The translations under genes were made by a program, and so were the position numbers. From an uncultured Bacteroides sp. (GTDB lineage: Bacteria; Bacteroidota; Bacteroidia; Bacteroidales; Bacteroidaceae), in the NCBI GenBank assembly GCA_937890825.1, contig CALADS010000093.1, positions 1 through 47,703 on the forward strand: a DNA stretch of 47,703 nt, written 5' to 3'. The notes beneath the pieces are model-generated. The model did not search any database. It saw only the letters and a list, made by a program, of their open reading frames with translations, and was not told where the DNA came from. Below are positions 16,049-24,504 of this stretch, in pieces (positions within the stretch are counted from its first letter, which is position 1; each line of letters begins with the position of its first letter).

Positions 16049-18259
16049 ATGATACAGACGGTAATCAAGCGCGATGGACGCATTGTGGGATTTAATCAAG
16101 AAAAGATTATTGCAGCCATCCGTAAAGCTATGCTGCACACAGATAAAGGTGAGGATATGCAGCTTATTCATCAGATAGCAGATCATATAGCTTTCAGAGG
16201 GCAGCCGCAAATGACTGTAGAAGCTATTCAAGACGCTGTAGAGATGGAGCTCATGAAGAGTAGTCGTAAGGATGTAGCCCAAAAGTACATAGCTTACCGT
16301 AACCAGCGTAGCATTGCGCGTAAGGCAAAGACGCGGGATATGTTTCTAGAAATTATCAATATAAAATCGAATGATATCACGCGTGAAAATGCCAACATGA
16401 ACGCAGATACTCCTGCGGGAATGATGATGAAGTTTGCCAGTGAATCTACCAAACCTTTTGTAGATGATTACCTTCTTAGTGAAGAGGTGTTGGAGGCTGT
16501 CAATGACAACTATCTGCATATTCACGACAAGGATTATTATCCTACCAAGAGTCTTACCTGTGTGCAGCACCCTTTGGATCATATTCTTATCAAAGGATTT
16601 TCTGCCGGACATGGTGAATCGCGTCCGGCCAAGCGGATAGAAACAGCCAGTATTATGGCTTGTATTTCTATGGAAACGGCTCAGAATGAGATGCATGGCG
16701 GACAGGCTATCCCGGCATTTGATTTTTATCTTGCTCCCTATGTGCGCTATAGCTACATCGAGGAAATACAGAAATTAGAGGATATTTATGGCAAGGATTG
16801 CTCGCATCTGTACCAATATCCGTTACAGGACTATCTTTCCAAGCCCCTTCAAGACCTGGCTGGAGATGAACGCATAGTGCAGCATGCAGTCAATCAGACG
16901 GTGGCACGTGTGCATCAGGCTATGGAAGCTTTTATTCATAACATGAATACCATTCACTCCAGAGGGGGAAATCAGGTGGTATTTAGTTCTGTAAATTATG
17001 GCACGGATACTTCGGCAGAAGGACGGTGTATTATTCGTGAATTGCTGAATTCCACTTATCAGGGTGTAGGAAATGGAGAAACTGCGATTTTCCCTATTCA
17101 GATATGGAAAAAGAAGAGAGGAGTGAGCTATTTGCCCGAAGACCGCAACCATGACTTGTACCGGTTGGCTTGTAAGGTTTCAGCACGGCGCTTTTTCCCG
17201 AACTTCTTGAATCTGGATGCTACCTTCAATCAAAGTGAGGCATGGAAGGCAGATGATCCAAAGCGTTATTTGCACGAAGTGGCCACGATGGGTTGCCGCA
17301 CGCGTGTATTCGAGAACCGATACGGTGAAAAGACTTCGGTAGGACGCGGTAATCTCTCTTTCTCCACCATCAATATTGTGCGTTTGGCTATCGAATGTAT
17401 GGGCATTCACAATCAGGAAGAGCGTATAGCTCGTTTCTTTGCTAAACTAGATGCCATGCTGGACATTACGGCCCGTCAGCTGCACGAGCGTATGGAGTTT
17501 CAGAAAACTGCCTATGCCAAGCAGTTCCCCTTGTTAATGAAGTCTTTATGGGTGGGAAGCGAGAAGTTGACTCCCAATGATACCATTGCCAGCGTTATTA
17601 ACCAGGGTACGTTGGGAATCGGATTCATCGGTCTGGCAGAATGTCTGGTGGCTTTGACTGGAAAACATCATGGAGAATCTGCTGCATCACAGGAGTTGGG
17701 GTTGAAAATTGTGACCTATATGCGTGATCGTGCCAACCAGTTCTCTGACGAATATCAGCACAACTACAGTGTATTGGCTACTCCGGCCGAGGGATTGTCG
17801 GGTAAGTTCACTCGCAAAGACCGTCAGAAGTTTGGGGTATTGCCGGGCATTACCGACCGTGATTATTATACCAATTCTAATCATGTACCCGTGTATTATA
17901 AGTGCAGCGCCCGCCATAAAGCCGAAGTAGAAGCTCCTTATCATGACTTAACACGGGGTGGACACATCTTCTATGTAGAAATAGATGGGGATGCTACGCA
18001 TAATCCGGAAGTTATCATGCGAGTGGTAGATATGATGGATAAGTATAACATCGGCTATGGCTCAGTGAATCATAACCGGAATCGCTGCCTAGACTGTGGT
18101 TATGAAAATTCGGATGCCAAGATGGAGGTCTGTCCGAAATGCGGAAGCACTCATATAGATAAGTTGCAGCGCATTACCGGTTATCTGGTGGGGACTACCG
18201 ACCGCTGGAATCAGGCTAAGCTGGCAGAGTTGAACGACCGGGTAATACATGAACGTTGA
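16049..18259 (+). CDS. nrdD: Anaerobic ribonucleoside-triphosphate reductase
   Basis: Class III ribonucleotide reductase, making dNTPs without oxygen by a glycyl radical installed by NrdG. From ATG 16049 it has 736 residues. An ATP-cone regulatory domain comes first (IQTVIKRDGRIVGFNQEKI to about residue 90), then the catalytic barrel (NTIHSRGGNQVVFSSVNYGT, CRTRVFENRYGEKTSVGRGN). The C-terminal end carries the zinc site CLDCGYEN / CPKCGSTH and the glycyl radical loop RITGYLVGTTDRWN. The upstream part of the longer frame overlaps the -7 box and is not coding. nrdG follows after 22 bases. The presence of only class III here fits an obligate anaerobe. Confidence 0.97.
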   Translation: MIQTVIKRDGRIVGFNQEKIIAAIRKAMLHTDKGEDMQLIHQIADHIAFRGQPQMTVEAIQDAVEMELMKSSRKDVAQKYIAYRNQRSIARKAKTRDMFLEIINIKSNDITRENANMNADTPAGMMMKFASESTKPFVDDYLLSEEVLEAVNDNYLHIHDKDYYPTKSLTCVQHPLDHILIKGFSAGHGESRPAKRIETASIMACISMETAQNEMHGGQAIPAFDFYLAPYVRYSYIEEIQKLEDIYGKDCSHLYQYPLQDYLSKPLQDLAGDERIVQHAVNQTVARVHQAMEAFIHNMNTIHSRGGNQVVFSSVNYGTDTSAEGRCIIRELLNSTYQGVGNGETAIFPIQIWKKKRGVSYLPEDRNHDLYRLACKVSARRFFPNFLNLDATFNQSEAWKADDPKRYLHEVATMGCRTRVFENRYGEKTSVGRGNLSFSTINIVRLAIECMGIHNQEERIARFFAKLDAMLDITARQLHERMEFQKTAYAKQFPLLMKSLWVGSEKLTPNDTIASVINQGTLGIGFIGLAECLVALTGKHHGESAASQELGLKIVTYMRDRANQFSDEYQHNYSVLATPAEGLSGKFTRKDRQKFGVLPGITDRDYYTNSNHVPVYYKCSARHKAEVEAPYHDLTRGGHIFYVEIDGDATHNPEVIMRVVDMMDKYNIGYGSVNHNRNRCLDCGYENSDAKMEVCPKCGSTHIDKLQRITGYLVGTTDRWNQAKLAELNDRVIHER

Positions 18260-18281
18260 GGGTGAATAATTCGAAAACGAT

Positions 18282-18797
18282 ATGCTTTCTATACTGAATA
18301 TTATTGAAGATACTACGGTAGACGGTCCGGGATTCCGGACCGCTATCTATGCTGCCGGATGTCCGAATGCTTGTCCGGGATGTCATAATCCTGAATCATG
18401 GGATATTAATCGTGGGCAGTGGATGAGTACGCAGGAGATATTGGAAAAAGTGGTGGCCGATGAATTTGCCGATGTAACTTTCAGTGGAGGAGACCCGATG
18501 TTTCAGCCGGAAGGTTTTGCAGAATTGGCATCTGCCATTAAGGAGCAGACAGGAAAAAATATCTGGTGTTATACGGGATTTACCTTTGAGAGATTGGTAA
18601 GTAATCCGAAGCAAGCAGAGTTGCTGAAATACATAGATGTGTTGGTCGACGGAAAATTTGACCATAAATTGAAAGATGCTGATTTGTGTTTTCGCGGCAG
18701 CAGTAACCAGCGATTGATAGATGTACAGGCTTCTTTGTTGCAGCAAAAGGCCGTGGTATATGATTATGAAAAGACCTTAGGGCTGTCGGTAAGTTAG
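18282..18797 (+). CDS. nrdG: Anaerobic ribonucleotide reductase activating protein
   Basis: A radical-SAM activase that generates the glycyl radical on NrdD. The 171-residue protein has the CxxxCxxC cluster motif in AAGCPNACPGCHNPESWD (first cysteine about residue 27), the glycine-rich SAM-binding FSGGDPMFQPEGF, and the conserved VDGKFDHKLKD with FRGSSNQRLID near the C-terminus. Length is normal. It is the second gene of the nrdDG pair. Its last codons (T-L-G-L-S-V-S) encode the 5' arm of a terminator hairpin that completes after the stop codon. Confidence 0.96.
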   Translation: MLSILNIIEDTTVDGPGFRTAIYAAGCPNACPGCHNPESWDINRGQWMSTQEILEKVVADEFADVTFSGGDPMFQPEGFAELASAIKEQTGKNIWCYTGFTFERLVSNPKQAELLKYIDVLVDGKFDHKLKDADLCFRGSSNQRLIDVQASLLQQKAVVYDYEKTLGLSVS

Positions 18798-18827
18798 TTG
18801 CCGGATAGAAGCAGCCCTAAGCCTTTT
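18776..18827. terminator. Bidirectional terminator between nrdG and thiF
   Basis: CTTAGGGCTG (18776-18785) is complementary to CAGCCCTAAG (18812-18821), a perfect 10-base stem. The plus strand continues CCTTTTTCC; on the minus strand the hairpin is followed by GTCTTTTC. It can serve both convergent transcripts. Its left arm is inside the nrdG coding sequence. Confidence 0.65.
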
Positions 18828-18831
18828 TCCC

Positions 18832-19530
18832 TTACAAGTTCAGCATGAAGGTCTGCAGGTTTCGTAAGTCTATCGTCCAAAGTTTGCCCGAAAGCACCTC
18901 ACCATATCCTGCTATGATTTTCAATACTTCATTGGCCTGCACACTGCCGATGATGGCAGGAGTAGTACCGATGACTGCTTTCACTGGCTCCAGTCGGGTC
19001 ATGTTCGCTTCATGTGGATAGAGTTCCCGGTAACTTCTGGGGTGATTTCCATAGCCAAATACCGATACTTGGCCTTCAAATTCTTGAATAGCTCCGTATA
19101 CATAAGGCTTTCCCAATGCCAGGCAGGTATCATTGATCAGATAGCGGGTGGAATAATTATCGCATCCGTCTACTACGATGTCATATTCGCTAATTATCGA
19201 CCGGGCATTTGCTGTCGTGAGTCTTTCGTTGTAAGCTTGCACCGTGAGTTGTTGGTTAAGTGCTTTCAGCCTGCGTGCCGCACAGTTAGCCTTGGATAAT
19301 CCGATTTCTTCTTCTGTGTATAACACCTGTCGTTGCAGATTGCTCAGATTGACGCTATCATCATCTATTAATCCCAAACAGCCGATGCCGGCTGCTGTCA
19401 GATAGAGGGCCGATGCAGAGCCTAAACCGCCTACGCCTACTAGCAGTACACGGGCCTGTTGTATTTTTTTTTGTCCTTCTTCCCCGATTTCGGGTAGAGC
19501 TGTCTGGCGGATATATCGTGTGGTCATCAT
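18832..19530 (-). CDS. thiF: ThiF/HesA-type sulfur-carrier adenylyltransferase
   Basis: An E1-like enzyme that adenylates the C-terminal Gly-Gly of ThiS so that it can accept sulfur. The 232-residue product has the nucleotide-binding GVGGLGSASALYLTAAGIG, DDDSVNLSNLQRQVLYTEEEIG, and VVDGCDNYSTRYLINDTC. It ends the thi operon. It lacks the two CxxC zinc pairs common in MoeB/ThiF proteins: no cysteine occurs after about residue 135, and the region that usually has CYRC reads RSYRELYPHE. The name follows the operon context; a HesA/MoeB role cannot be excluded by sequence alone. A terminator-like hairpin separates it from thiH (19566-19615), so it may be expressed at a lower level. Confidence 0.85.
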   Translation of the reverse strand: MMTTRYIRQTALPEIGEEGQKKIQQARVLLVGVGGLGSASALYLTAAGIGCLGLIDDDSVNLSNLQRQVLYTEEEIGLSKANCAARRLKALNQQLTVQAYNERLTTANARSIISEYDIVVDGCDNYSTRYLINDTCLALGKPYVYGAIQEFEGQVSVFGYGNHPRSYRELYPHEANMTRLEPVKAVIGTTPAIIGSVQANEVLKIIAGYGEVLSGKLWTIDLRNLQTFMLNL

Positions 19531-19565
19531 TGAAAAACGTACAAATAAGTGAATGTTTACTTATG

Positions 19566-19615
19566 AAAAAGAAGGTGTCCCCATCCTTCATTCAGTTGGT
19601 ACGGGGCACACCTTC
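19566..19615 (-). terminator. Terminator-like hairpin between thiH and thiF
   Basis: On the minus strand GAAGGTGTGCCCC pairs with GGGGACACCTTC (one bulged base) around a loop of about 20 bases and is followed by TTTTTC. It lies 6 bases after the thiH stop and about 35 before the thiF start, so it could reduce transcription into thiF. Confidence 0.6.
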
Positions 19616-19621
19616 ATGAAT

Positions 19622-20755
19622 TTATTTGAATAAGTCGAAACTGGCGTCCCAGTCTTTCCAAACCGGTTCGAGTCCCAGTTGTCGAAGTGCATTCTCCACT
19701 TCTACAGCAGTGCGTTCATCGCTCACATGAAATTGTTCCAGCGCTTGTGGATAGGTGTAATATCCGCCTGGTTCAGTCTTGCTTTCTGCGCTCATGGTAG
19801 TAACTCCCAGCGATGCCATGTGGTCGCGTATGAAAGCCGGTTCGCGTGTAGAGTAAGATATGTCTACATCATGGTCGAAGATTCGCATGGCAAAGGTTAC
19901 TTGTGCCAGTTCTTTGTCCGTCATGATGACGTTGGGCTGGAATCCGCCGTTTTCAGCAGGACGCATGCGCGGGAAGTTTACGCTGTACTTTGTTCGCCAA
20001 TACTTCTTTTGCAGATACCTCAGGTGGCGGGCCATCATGGTGATATCTGTTCGCCAATCTTTTTCCAGTCCTATGAGCACACCCATGCCGATGGAGTGGA
20101 CACCAGCCTGTCCCATCCGGTCGAATCCATTTACGCGCCATTCGAATTTGGATTTCATGCCTCGTGGATGATAAATGTTGTAATGTGCCTTGTTGTAGGT
20201 TTCCTGAAAACAGATAACCCCATTCAGTCCATGTTCTTTCAGTTCGGCATATTCTTCTACTTTCAGCGGCATGACTTCAATTTTCAGGTTACTGAAATAT
20301 TTTTTACCGATATCCAGTGCTTTGGCCAGATAGGGTACTCCAGCCTTGGCCGGATTTTCACCAGTTACCAGCAGGATATTTTCAAACGGTCCCAGCTTCT
20401 TGATAGCCTTGTATTCATCCTCAATCTGTTCGGGAGTAAGGATGGTGCGGGCCATGGGGTTGCTGATGTGAAATCCGCAATACACGCACGAGTTGGTACA
20501 CGAATTGGTGATGTAGAGTGGTATGAACAAAGACATAGTTTTTCCGAAGCGTTCTTCCGTATACTTCTTGCTCAACTGTGCCATAGGTTCCAGATACTTG
20601 GCGGCTGCCGGCGAGATAAGTGCCATGAAGTCGTCGATATTACAATGCTCTTTTCCGAGGGCCCGCAGCACATCTGCATCGGTTTTCGATGCAATGCGCT
20701 GCGTAGTTTCTTCCCAGGAATATTGTTCTAATTCTTCTGAAAATAAGTTACTCAT
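19622..20755 (-). CDS. thiH: 2-iminoacetate synthase (tyrosine lyase) ThiH
   Basis: A radical-SAM enzyme that splits tyrosine to dehydroglycine (2-iminoacetate) and p-cresol for thiazole formation in anaerobes. Starting at MSNLFSEELEQYSW it has 377 residues; the longer frame opens with a TTG (20782) close to the thiC stop and is less likely. The cluster motif is in YITNSCTNSCVYCGFH (CxxxCxxC, about residue 85-92), with MARTILTPEQIEDEYKAI, then ICFQETYNKAHYNIYHPRG and the C-terminal ISYSTREPAFIRDHM. It lies between thiC and thiF. Use of ThiH in place of the oxygen-dependent ThiO fits an anaerobe. Confidence 0.95.
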   Translation of the reverse strand: MSNLFSEELEQYSWEETTQRIASKTDADVLRALGKEHCNIDDFMALISPAAAKYLEPMAQLSKKYTEERFGKTMSLFIPLYITNSCTNSCVYCGFHISNPMARTILTPEQIEDEYKAIKKLGPFENILLVTGENPAKAGVPYLAKALDIGKKYFSNLKIEVMPLKVEEYAELKEHGLNGVICFQETYNKAHYNIYHPRGMKSKFEWRVNGFDRMGQAGVHSIGMGVLIGLEKDWRTDITMMARHLRYLQKKYWRTKYSVNFPRMRPAENGGFQPNVIMTDKELAQVTFAMRIFDHDVDISYSTREPAFIRDHMASLGVTTMSAESKTEPGGYYTYPQALEQFHVSDERTAVEVENALRQLGLEPVWKDWDASFDLFK

Positions 20756-20787
20756 TATGTATGTATATATTCTCTTACCCAATACCC

Positions 20788-22482
20788 TTATTTAATCTTT
20801 TCTAGATCTCTGCTCAGCTTCATGGCGCAGAAATTCGGTCCGCACATGGTGCAGTACTCTCCGTCTGTATGTCTGCCTTCATTGAAGTATTCCAGTGCGC
20901 GGTCGGGGTCCAGACTGAGGTGGAACTGGTCGCGCCAGCGGAATTCATAGCGGGCTTTGCTGAGTGCATTGTCGCGCACTTGCGCTCCCGGATGTCCTTT
21001 GGCCAAGTCGGCTGCATGAGCAGCTATCTTGTAGGTGATGACACCTGTGCGTACATCTTCTTTATTGGGTAGTCCCAAGTGTTCTTTCGGAGTGACGTAG
21101 CAGAGCATGGCTGTTCCCAACCATCCGATTTGTGCAGCTCCGATGGCCGATGTAATGTGGTCATATCCCGGTGCAATGTCGGTAACCAACGGTCCCAGGG
21201 TATAGAACGGTGCATTGTGGCAATGACTGATTTGTCGCTCCATGTTTTCGCGGATTTTGTGCAAGGGCACGTGTCCCGGTCCTTCAATAAAGGCTTGCAC
21301 ATTCTTTTCCCATGCTCGCAGCACGAGTTCGCCCATGGTATCCAGTTCGGCAAACTGGGCTTCGTCGTTGGCATCGGCTATGGAGCCGGGGCGTAGACCG
21401 TCGCCCAGCGAGATGGCCACGTCATACTGAGCCAAGATGTCGCAGATGTCATCGAAATGTTCATAAAGGAAACTTTCGCGGTCGTGTATCAGGCACCATT
21501 TGCTCATGATGCTTCCTCCGCGGCTCACGATGCCGCACAGTCGTTTGTCGGCCAGGTGTACATTCTGCCGGCGGATTCCTGCATGGATGGTGAAGTAATC
21601 CACTCCCTGCTCACACTGTTCTATGAGTGTATCCTTAAAGATTTCCCAGTTTAAATCTTCCACTTTACCGTTTACCTTTTCCAAGGCCTGATAGATGGGT
21701 ACAGTGCCCACCGGTACAGGGCAGTTGCGCACAATCCATTCCCGCGTTTCATGGATGTTTTCTCCGGTAGAAAGGTCCATGAGCGTATCTCCGCCCCAAC
21801 GGCAGCTCCACACGGCCTTCTCTACTTCTTCATCGATGGAAGAAGTGGTGGCAGAGTTTCCGATATTGGTATTTATTTTTACCAGGAAGTTTCGTCCTAT
21901 AATCATCGGTTCGCTTTCCGGGTGATTGATGTTGGCTGGCAATACTGCTCGTCCGGCAGCAATCTCATCGCGCACAAATTCCGGTGTGATGTACGTCTCA
22001 ATGCCTAGTTCCCGGCAATTCATGTTTTCGCGAATAGCTACATATTCCATTTCAGGAGTCACGATGCCTGCCTTGGCATAGGCCATTTGTGTGATGGCTT
22101 TTCCTGCTTTGGCACGGTATGGCAAGGCGATGTGTTCAAAGCGCAGGTGATCCAGACTTTTGTCATCGCGTCTCATTTTGCCATATTCCGAAGTGATAGA
22201 GGGTAGCTGTTCCACGTCGCCGCGGCCGGTTATCCAGCTTTCGCGCATACGCGGCAATCCTTTCTTCAGGTCGATTTCTATGTTCGGGTCGCTAAAGGGA
22301 CCGCTGGTGTCGTATACATACACAGGAGCATTGTGTGTTGTGATTTTTTCTCCATTCTTCACGGTTACAGTAGGCGTGAGGTTTACTTTCTGCATACCCA
22401 CTTGAAGGAAAGGAAACAGGGTTCCTTGCATATATGCCTTTTCGGCATGAGCATAGGCTCTTTTATCTTGATCTTGTTTCAC
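20788..22482 (-). CDS. thiC: Phosphomethylpyrimidine synthase ThiC
   Basis: A radical-SAM enzyme that rearranges aminoimidazole ribotide to hydroxymethylpyrimidine phosphate. The 564-residue protein includes the N-terminal ThiC-associated region (about 1-110), the barrel (YAKAGIVTPEMEYVAIREN, RGDIRRQ-like HAGIRRQNVHLADKRLCGIV, EGPGHVPLHKIRENME) and the C-terminal cluster motif CTMCGPNFCAMKLS (CxxCxxxxC). Length and order match the long bacterial form. It begins 31 bases after the thiG stop and ends just before thiH. It is under the TPP riboswitch at the head of the operon. Confidence 0.97.
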   Translation of the reverse strand: MKQDQDKRAYAHAEKAYMQGTLFPFLQVGMQKVNLTPTVTVKNGEKITTHNAPVYVYDTSGPFSDPNIEIDLKKGLPRMRESWITGRGDVEQLPSITSEYGKMRRDDKSLDHLRFEHIALPYRAKAGKAITQMAYAKAGIVTPEMEYVAIRENMNCRELGIETYITPEFVRDEIAAGRAVLPANINHPESEPMIIGRNFLVKINTNIGNSATTSSIDEEVEKAVWSCRWGGDTLMDLSTGENIHETREWIVRNCPVPVGTVPIYQALEKVNGKVEDLNWEIFKDTLIEQCEQGVDYFTIHAGIRRQNVHLADKRLCGIVSRGGSIMSKWCLIHDRESFLYEHFDDICDILAQYDVAISLGDGLRPGSIADANDEAQFAELDTMGELVLRAWEKNVQAFIEGPGHVPLHKIRENMERQISHCHNAPFYTLGPLVTDIAPGYDHITSAIGAAQIGWLGTAMLCYVTPKEHLGLPNKEDVRTGVITYKIAAHAADLAKGHPGAQVRDNALSKARYEFRWRDQFHLSLDPDRALEYFNEGRHTDGEYCTMCGPNFCAMKLSRDLEKIK

Positions 22483-22513
22483 GTTGCTAAGTTTTAGAGT
22501 GAATGTTCTTGGA

Positions 22514-23287
22514 TTAATCTAAAAAAGAAGTAAGGGGCGACGAAGCCGAAGCCACCAGGCTTTGTCCTACTGCACCCAGTCCGGCTTCATAGGCGCGGCG
22601 GCCGGCTATGACTGCTTCCTTGAAGGCGATGGCCATTTCTACCGGATTACCTGCCACAGCGATGGCTGTGTTTACCAAGCAAGCGTCTGCTCCCAGTTCC
22701 ATGGCTTCGGCTGCGTGACTGGGGGCACCGATGCCGGCATCTACTACCACAGGAACAGTGGCCTGCTCAATGATGATGCGTAAAAAGTCGCGCGTTTGCA
22801 GTCCTTTGTTAGTGCCGATGGGAGCGCCGAGTGGCATTACGGTAGCTGCGCCAGCTTCTTCCAGATGTTTGCATAGGGTAGGGTCGGCTTGGCAATAAGG
22901 CAACACTACGAATCCTAGCTTTACCAGTTGCTCGGTAGCTTTCAATGTTTCAATAGAGTCGGGCAGCAGATAGCGTGGATCGGGGTGAATTTCCAGTTTC
23001 AGCCAGTTGGTTCCGAAGGCTTCACGAGCCATTTGTGCTGCAAAGACTGCTTCTTCGGCATTTCTCACACCCGAGGTGTTGGGCAATAACTGGATATGGG
23101 GATGTACGATATGTTGTAGCATGTCGTCTTCTTTATCTTCCAATTCGATGCGTTTCATGGCTACGGTGACCATTTCTGTGCCCGATGCCAGCAGAGATTG
23201 TTCCATAAGTTGGTTGGAACTGAATTTACCTGTTCCCAGGAATAGACGGGAGTTAAATTCTTTTCCCGCAATAATTAACTTTTCCAT
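22514..23287 (-). CDS. thiG: Thiazole synthase ThiG
   Basis: A TIM-barrel enzyme that joins deoxyxylulose phosphate, dehydroglycine (from ThiH) and ThiS-thiocarboxylate to make the thiazole phosphate. The 257-residue product shows LIIAGKEFNSRLFLGTGKF, the Schiff-base lysine region NWLKLEIHPDPRYLLPD, MPLGAPIGTNKGLQTRDFL and VVDAGIGAPSHAAEAMELGA with the phosphate-binding end ACLVNTAIAVAGNP. Length is typical. It is separated from thiE by an unusually long 262-base spacer with a 22-base repeat, while other gene gaps in the operon are short. No exact -7 box was found in that spacer. Confidence 0.97.
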   Translation of the reverse strand: MEKLIIAGKEFNSRLFLGTGKFSSNQLMEQSLLASGTEMVTVAMKRIELEDKEDDMLQHIVHPHIQLLPNTSGVRNAEEAVFAAQMAREAFGTNWLKLEIHPDPRYLLPDSIETLKATEQLVKLGFVVLPYCQADPTLCKHLEEAGAATVMPLGAPIGTNKGLQTRDFLRIIIEQATVPVVVDAGIGAPSHAAEAMELGADACLVNTAIAVAGNPVEMAIAFKEAVIAGRRAYEAGLGAVGQSLVASASSPLTSFLD

Positions 23288-23474
23288 AATGTTATGATTG
23301 TAGTTATTTTTAGAACCTGTTTAAATCTTATCCCAATAGTATTTTTTTCTGCTTTTTTATCTGAGTTTATTTTTCATTTTTTTTCTGTGATGATTCTTGT
23401 CACGTAGTCCGCTATACTTTTCGCACCATCATAAAAGAATCTCAAAATAATTTTTTATTGTTTTCGGTATTTAG
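23288..23474 (-). other. AT-rich spacer before thiG
   Basis: Together with the adjacent repeat this forms the 262-base gap between thiE and thiG. It is T-rich on the plus strand (runs of T at 23343-23349 and 23382-23391) and has no open frame with a credible start. I found no exact TAnnTTTG box for thiG and no strong hairpin. A processing site or a non-consensus promoter could lie here. Confidence 0.3.
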
Positions 23475-23548
23475 TCCATGGACTGACCGTTCCATATCCA
23501 TGGATTCACAGTTCTGTGTCCATGGATTTGTTGCTCTGTATCCATGGA
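23475..23548. repeat. Four TCCATGGA palindromes at 22-bp spacing
   Basis: The palindrome CCATGG occurs at 23476, 23498, 23520 and 23542, exactly 22 bases apart, each time as TCCATGGA. The 14 bases between palindromes are only loosely similar. The fourth copy ends one base from the thiE stop codon. Spacing of about two helical turns puts all sites on the same DNA face. It could be a divergent 22-bp minisatellite or a cluster of protein-binding sites. Confidence 0.85.
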
Positions 23549-23549
23549 G

Positions 23550-24218
23550 TTATTCATTCGATTTCATGGCAGACTCTACGCATTGCCATACACGCTTCAT
23601 TTCTTCGATTGGGTGTGGTGCCCGTAGGATACTGCCCGATAGAGCAATGCCTGTTACGCCCGTTTGCAGAATTGGTGCTATGTCTTCGTTCTGAATACCT
23701 CCGATGGCCACCATGGGTAGTGTGATGTTTTCAGCTTTCATCTGTGTCACGATGCTGGCATAGCCCTCCAAGCCCAGGATGGGACTCAGATTCTTTTTGG
23801 TGGTAGTGTAGCGGAACGGACCGCAGCCGATGTAATCTGTACCAGCAGCAGTGTGCGCCTGTATATCGGCAAAGGTGTTGGCTGTGCCTCCGATGATGGC
23901 TTCTTTTCCCAAGATGCGCCGTGCTTCTGTGAGAGGCATGTCGTTCTTGCCCAGGTGTACACCGTCGGCATGAATCTTTTTTACTAATTCTACGTGGTCG
24001 TCTATCAGAAAGATGGCTTGGTATTCCCTGCACAACTTTTGTACTTGTAAGGCAGTTTGCTCCAGTTCTTCGGCCGTGGCTTCCTTCATGCGCAACTGAA
24101 TCCAACGGCAACCTCCTTCCAGTGCCAATCGGGCAGAATCCAGGTAAGAATACTGTTCGGTGAAGTGGGTAATGAACTGTACTCTGCCGTATTGGCGAAT
24201 GATTTCAGCTTTTTCCAT
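23550..24218 (-). CDS. thiE: Thiamine-phosphate synthase
   Basis: Couples hydroxymethylpyrimidine diphosphate and thiazole phosphate to thiamine phosphate. The 222-residue TIM barrel shows CRWIQLRMKEAT, the substrate-binding FLIDDHVELVKKIHADGVHL, GKEAIIGGTANT, YIGCGPFRYTTTKKN and VAIGGIQNEDI with GIALSGSILRA at the end. TenI, a close relative, is an alternative name, but the RMK and TTTKK motifs and the operon context favour ThiE. It begins three bases after the thiS stop and lies 262 bases before thiG. Confidence 0.92.
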   Translation of the reverse strand: MEKAEIIRQYGRVQFITHFTEQYSYLDSARLALEGGCRWIQLRMKEATAEELEQTALQVQKLCREYQAIFLIDDHVELVKKIHADGVHLGKNDMPLTEARRILGKEAIIGGTANTFADIQAHTAAGTDYIGCGPFRYTTTKKNLSPILGLEGYASIVTQMKAENITLPMVAIGGIQNEDIAPILQTGVTGIALSGSILRAPHPIEEMKRVWQCVESAMKSNE

Positions 24219-24221
24219 GGT

Positions 24222-24419
24222 CTATCCTCCGCAAGCAGCTTTTATGATAACGACGGATGCACCTTCTTGTAGAAGATAAGTGTTCCATTCCGTACGGGGT
24301 ATGATTTGGTTGTTTACGGCGATAGCTATACCTTGTTCGGGTAAATCCAGTGATTTAGCCAATCCCTGCAGGTCGGTAGCTTCTGTAGTTAATTCTTCGT
24401 TGTTGATAAAGATTTTCAT
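24222..24419 (-). CDS. thiS: Sulfur carrier protein ThiS
   Basis: A 65-residue ubiquitin-like protein ending in Gly-Gly (VVIIKAACGG), which is adenylated by ThiF and loaded with sulfur for ThiG. The start MKIFINNEELTTEATDLQGL and the internal AIAVNNQIIPRTEW are typical. It is the first gene of the thi operon, 85 bases after the TPP riboswitch. Its translation start is preceded directly by CAAAAGGAT, which is complementary to a segment 30 bases upstream (see the hairpin at 24420-24467). Confidence 0.95.
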   Translation of the reverse strand: MKIFINNEELTTEATDLQGLAKSLDLPEQGIAIAVNNQIIPRTEWNTYLLQEGASVVIIKAACGG

Positions 24420-24467
24420 ATCCTTTTGTTTTTAGGGTTATGCATGTTGTATCATGTACAAAAGGAT
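24420..24467 (-). promoter_or_regulatory. Hairpin sequestering the thiS translation start
   Basis: On the minus strand ATCCTTTTG (24467-24459) is a perfect 9-base complement of CAAAAGGAT (24428-24420), which abuts the thiS ATG. Folding would hide the initiation region. It lies between the riboswitch core and thiS, where the expression platform is expected. Confidence 0.5.
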
Positions 24468-24504
24468 GTCATCCGGATGGTGAAGGCGAATGGTGAGAAT
24501 GCTA

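Noticed and set aside
19679..20731. 350-codon plus-strand frame
   Set aside because: Antisense to thiH over its whole length, with a composition (many Cys, His, Phe) typical of a shadow frame.
23475..23548. CRISPR array
   Set aside because: The repeated part is only 8 bases and the intervals 14 bases, far shorter than CRISPR repeats and spacers, and no cas genes are near.
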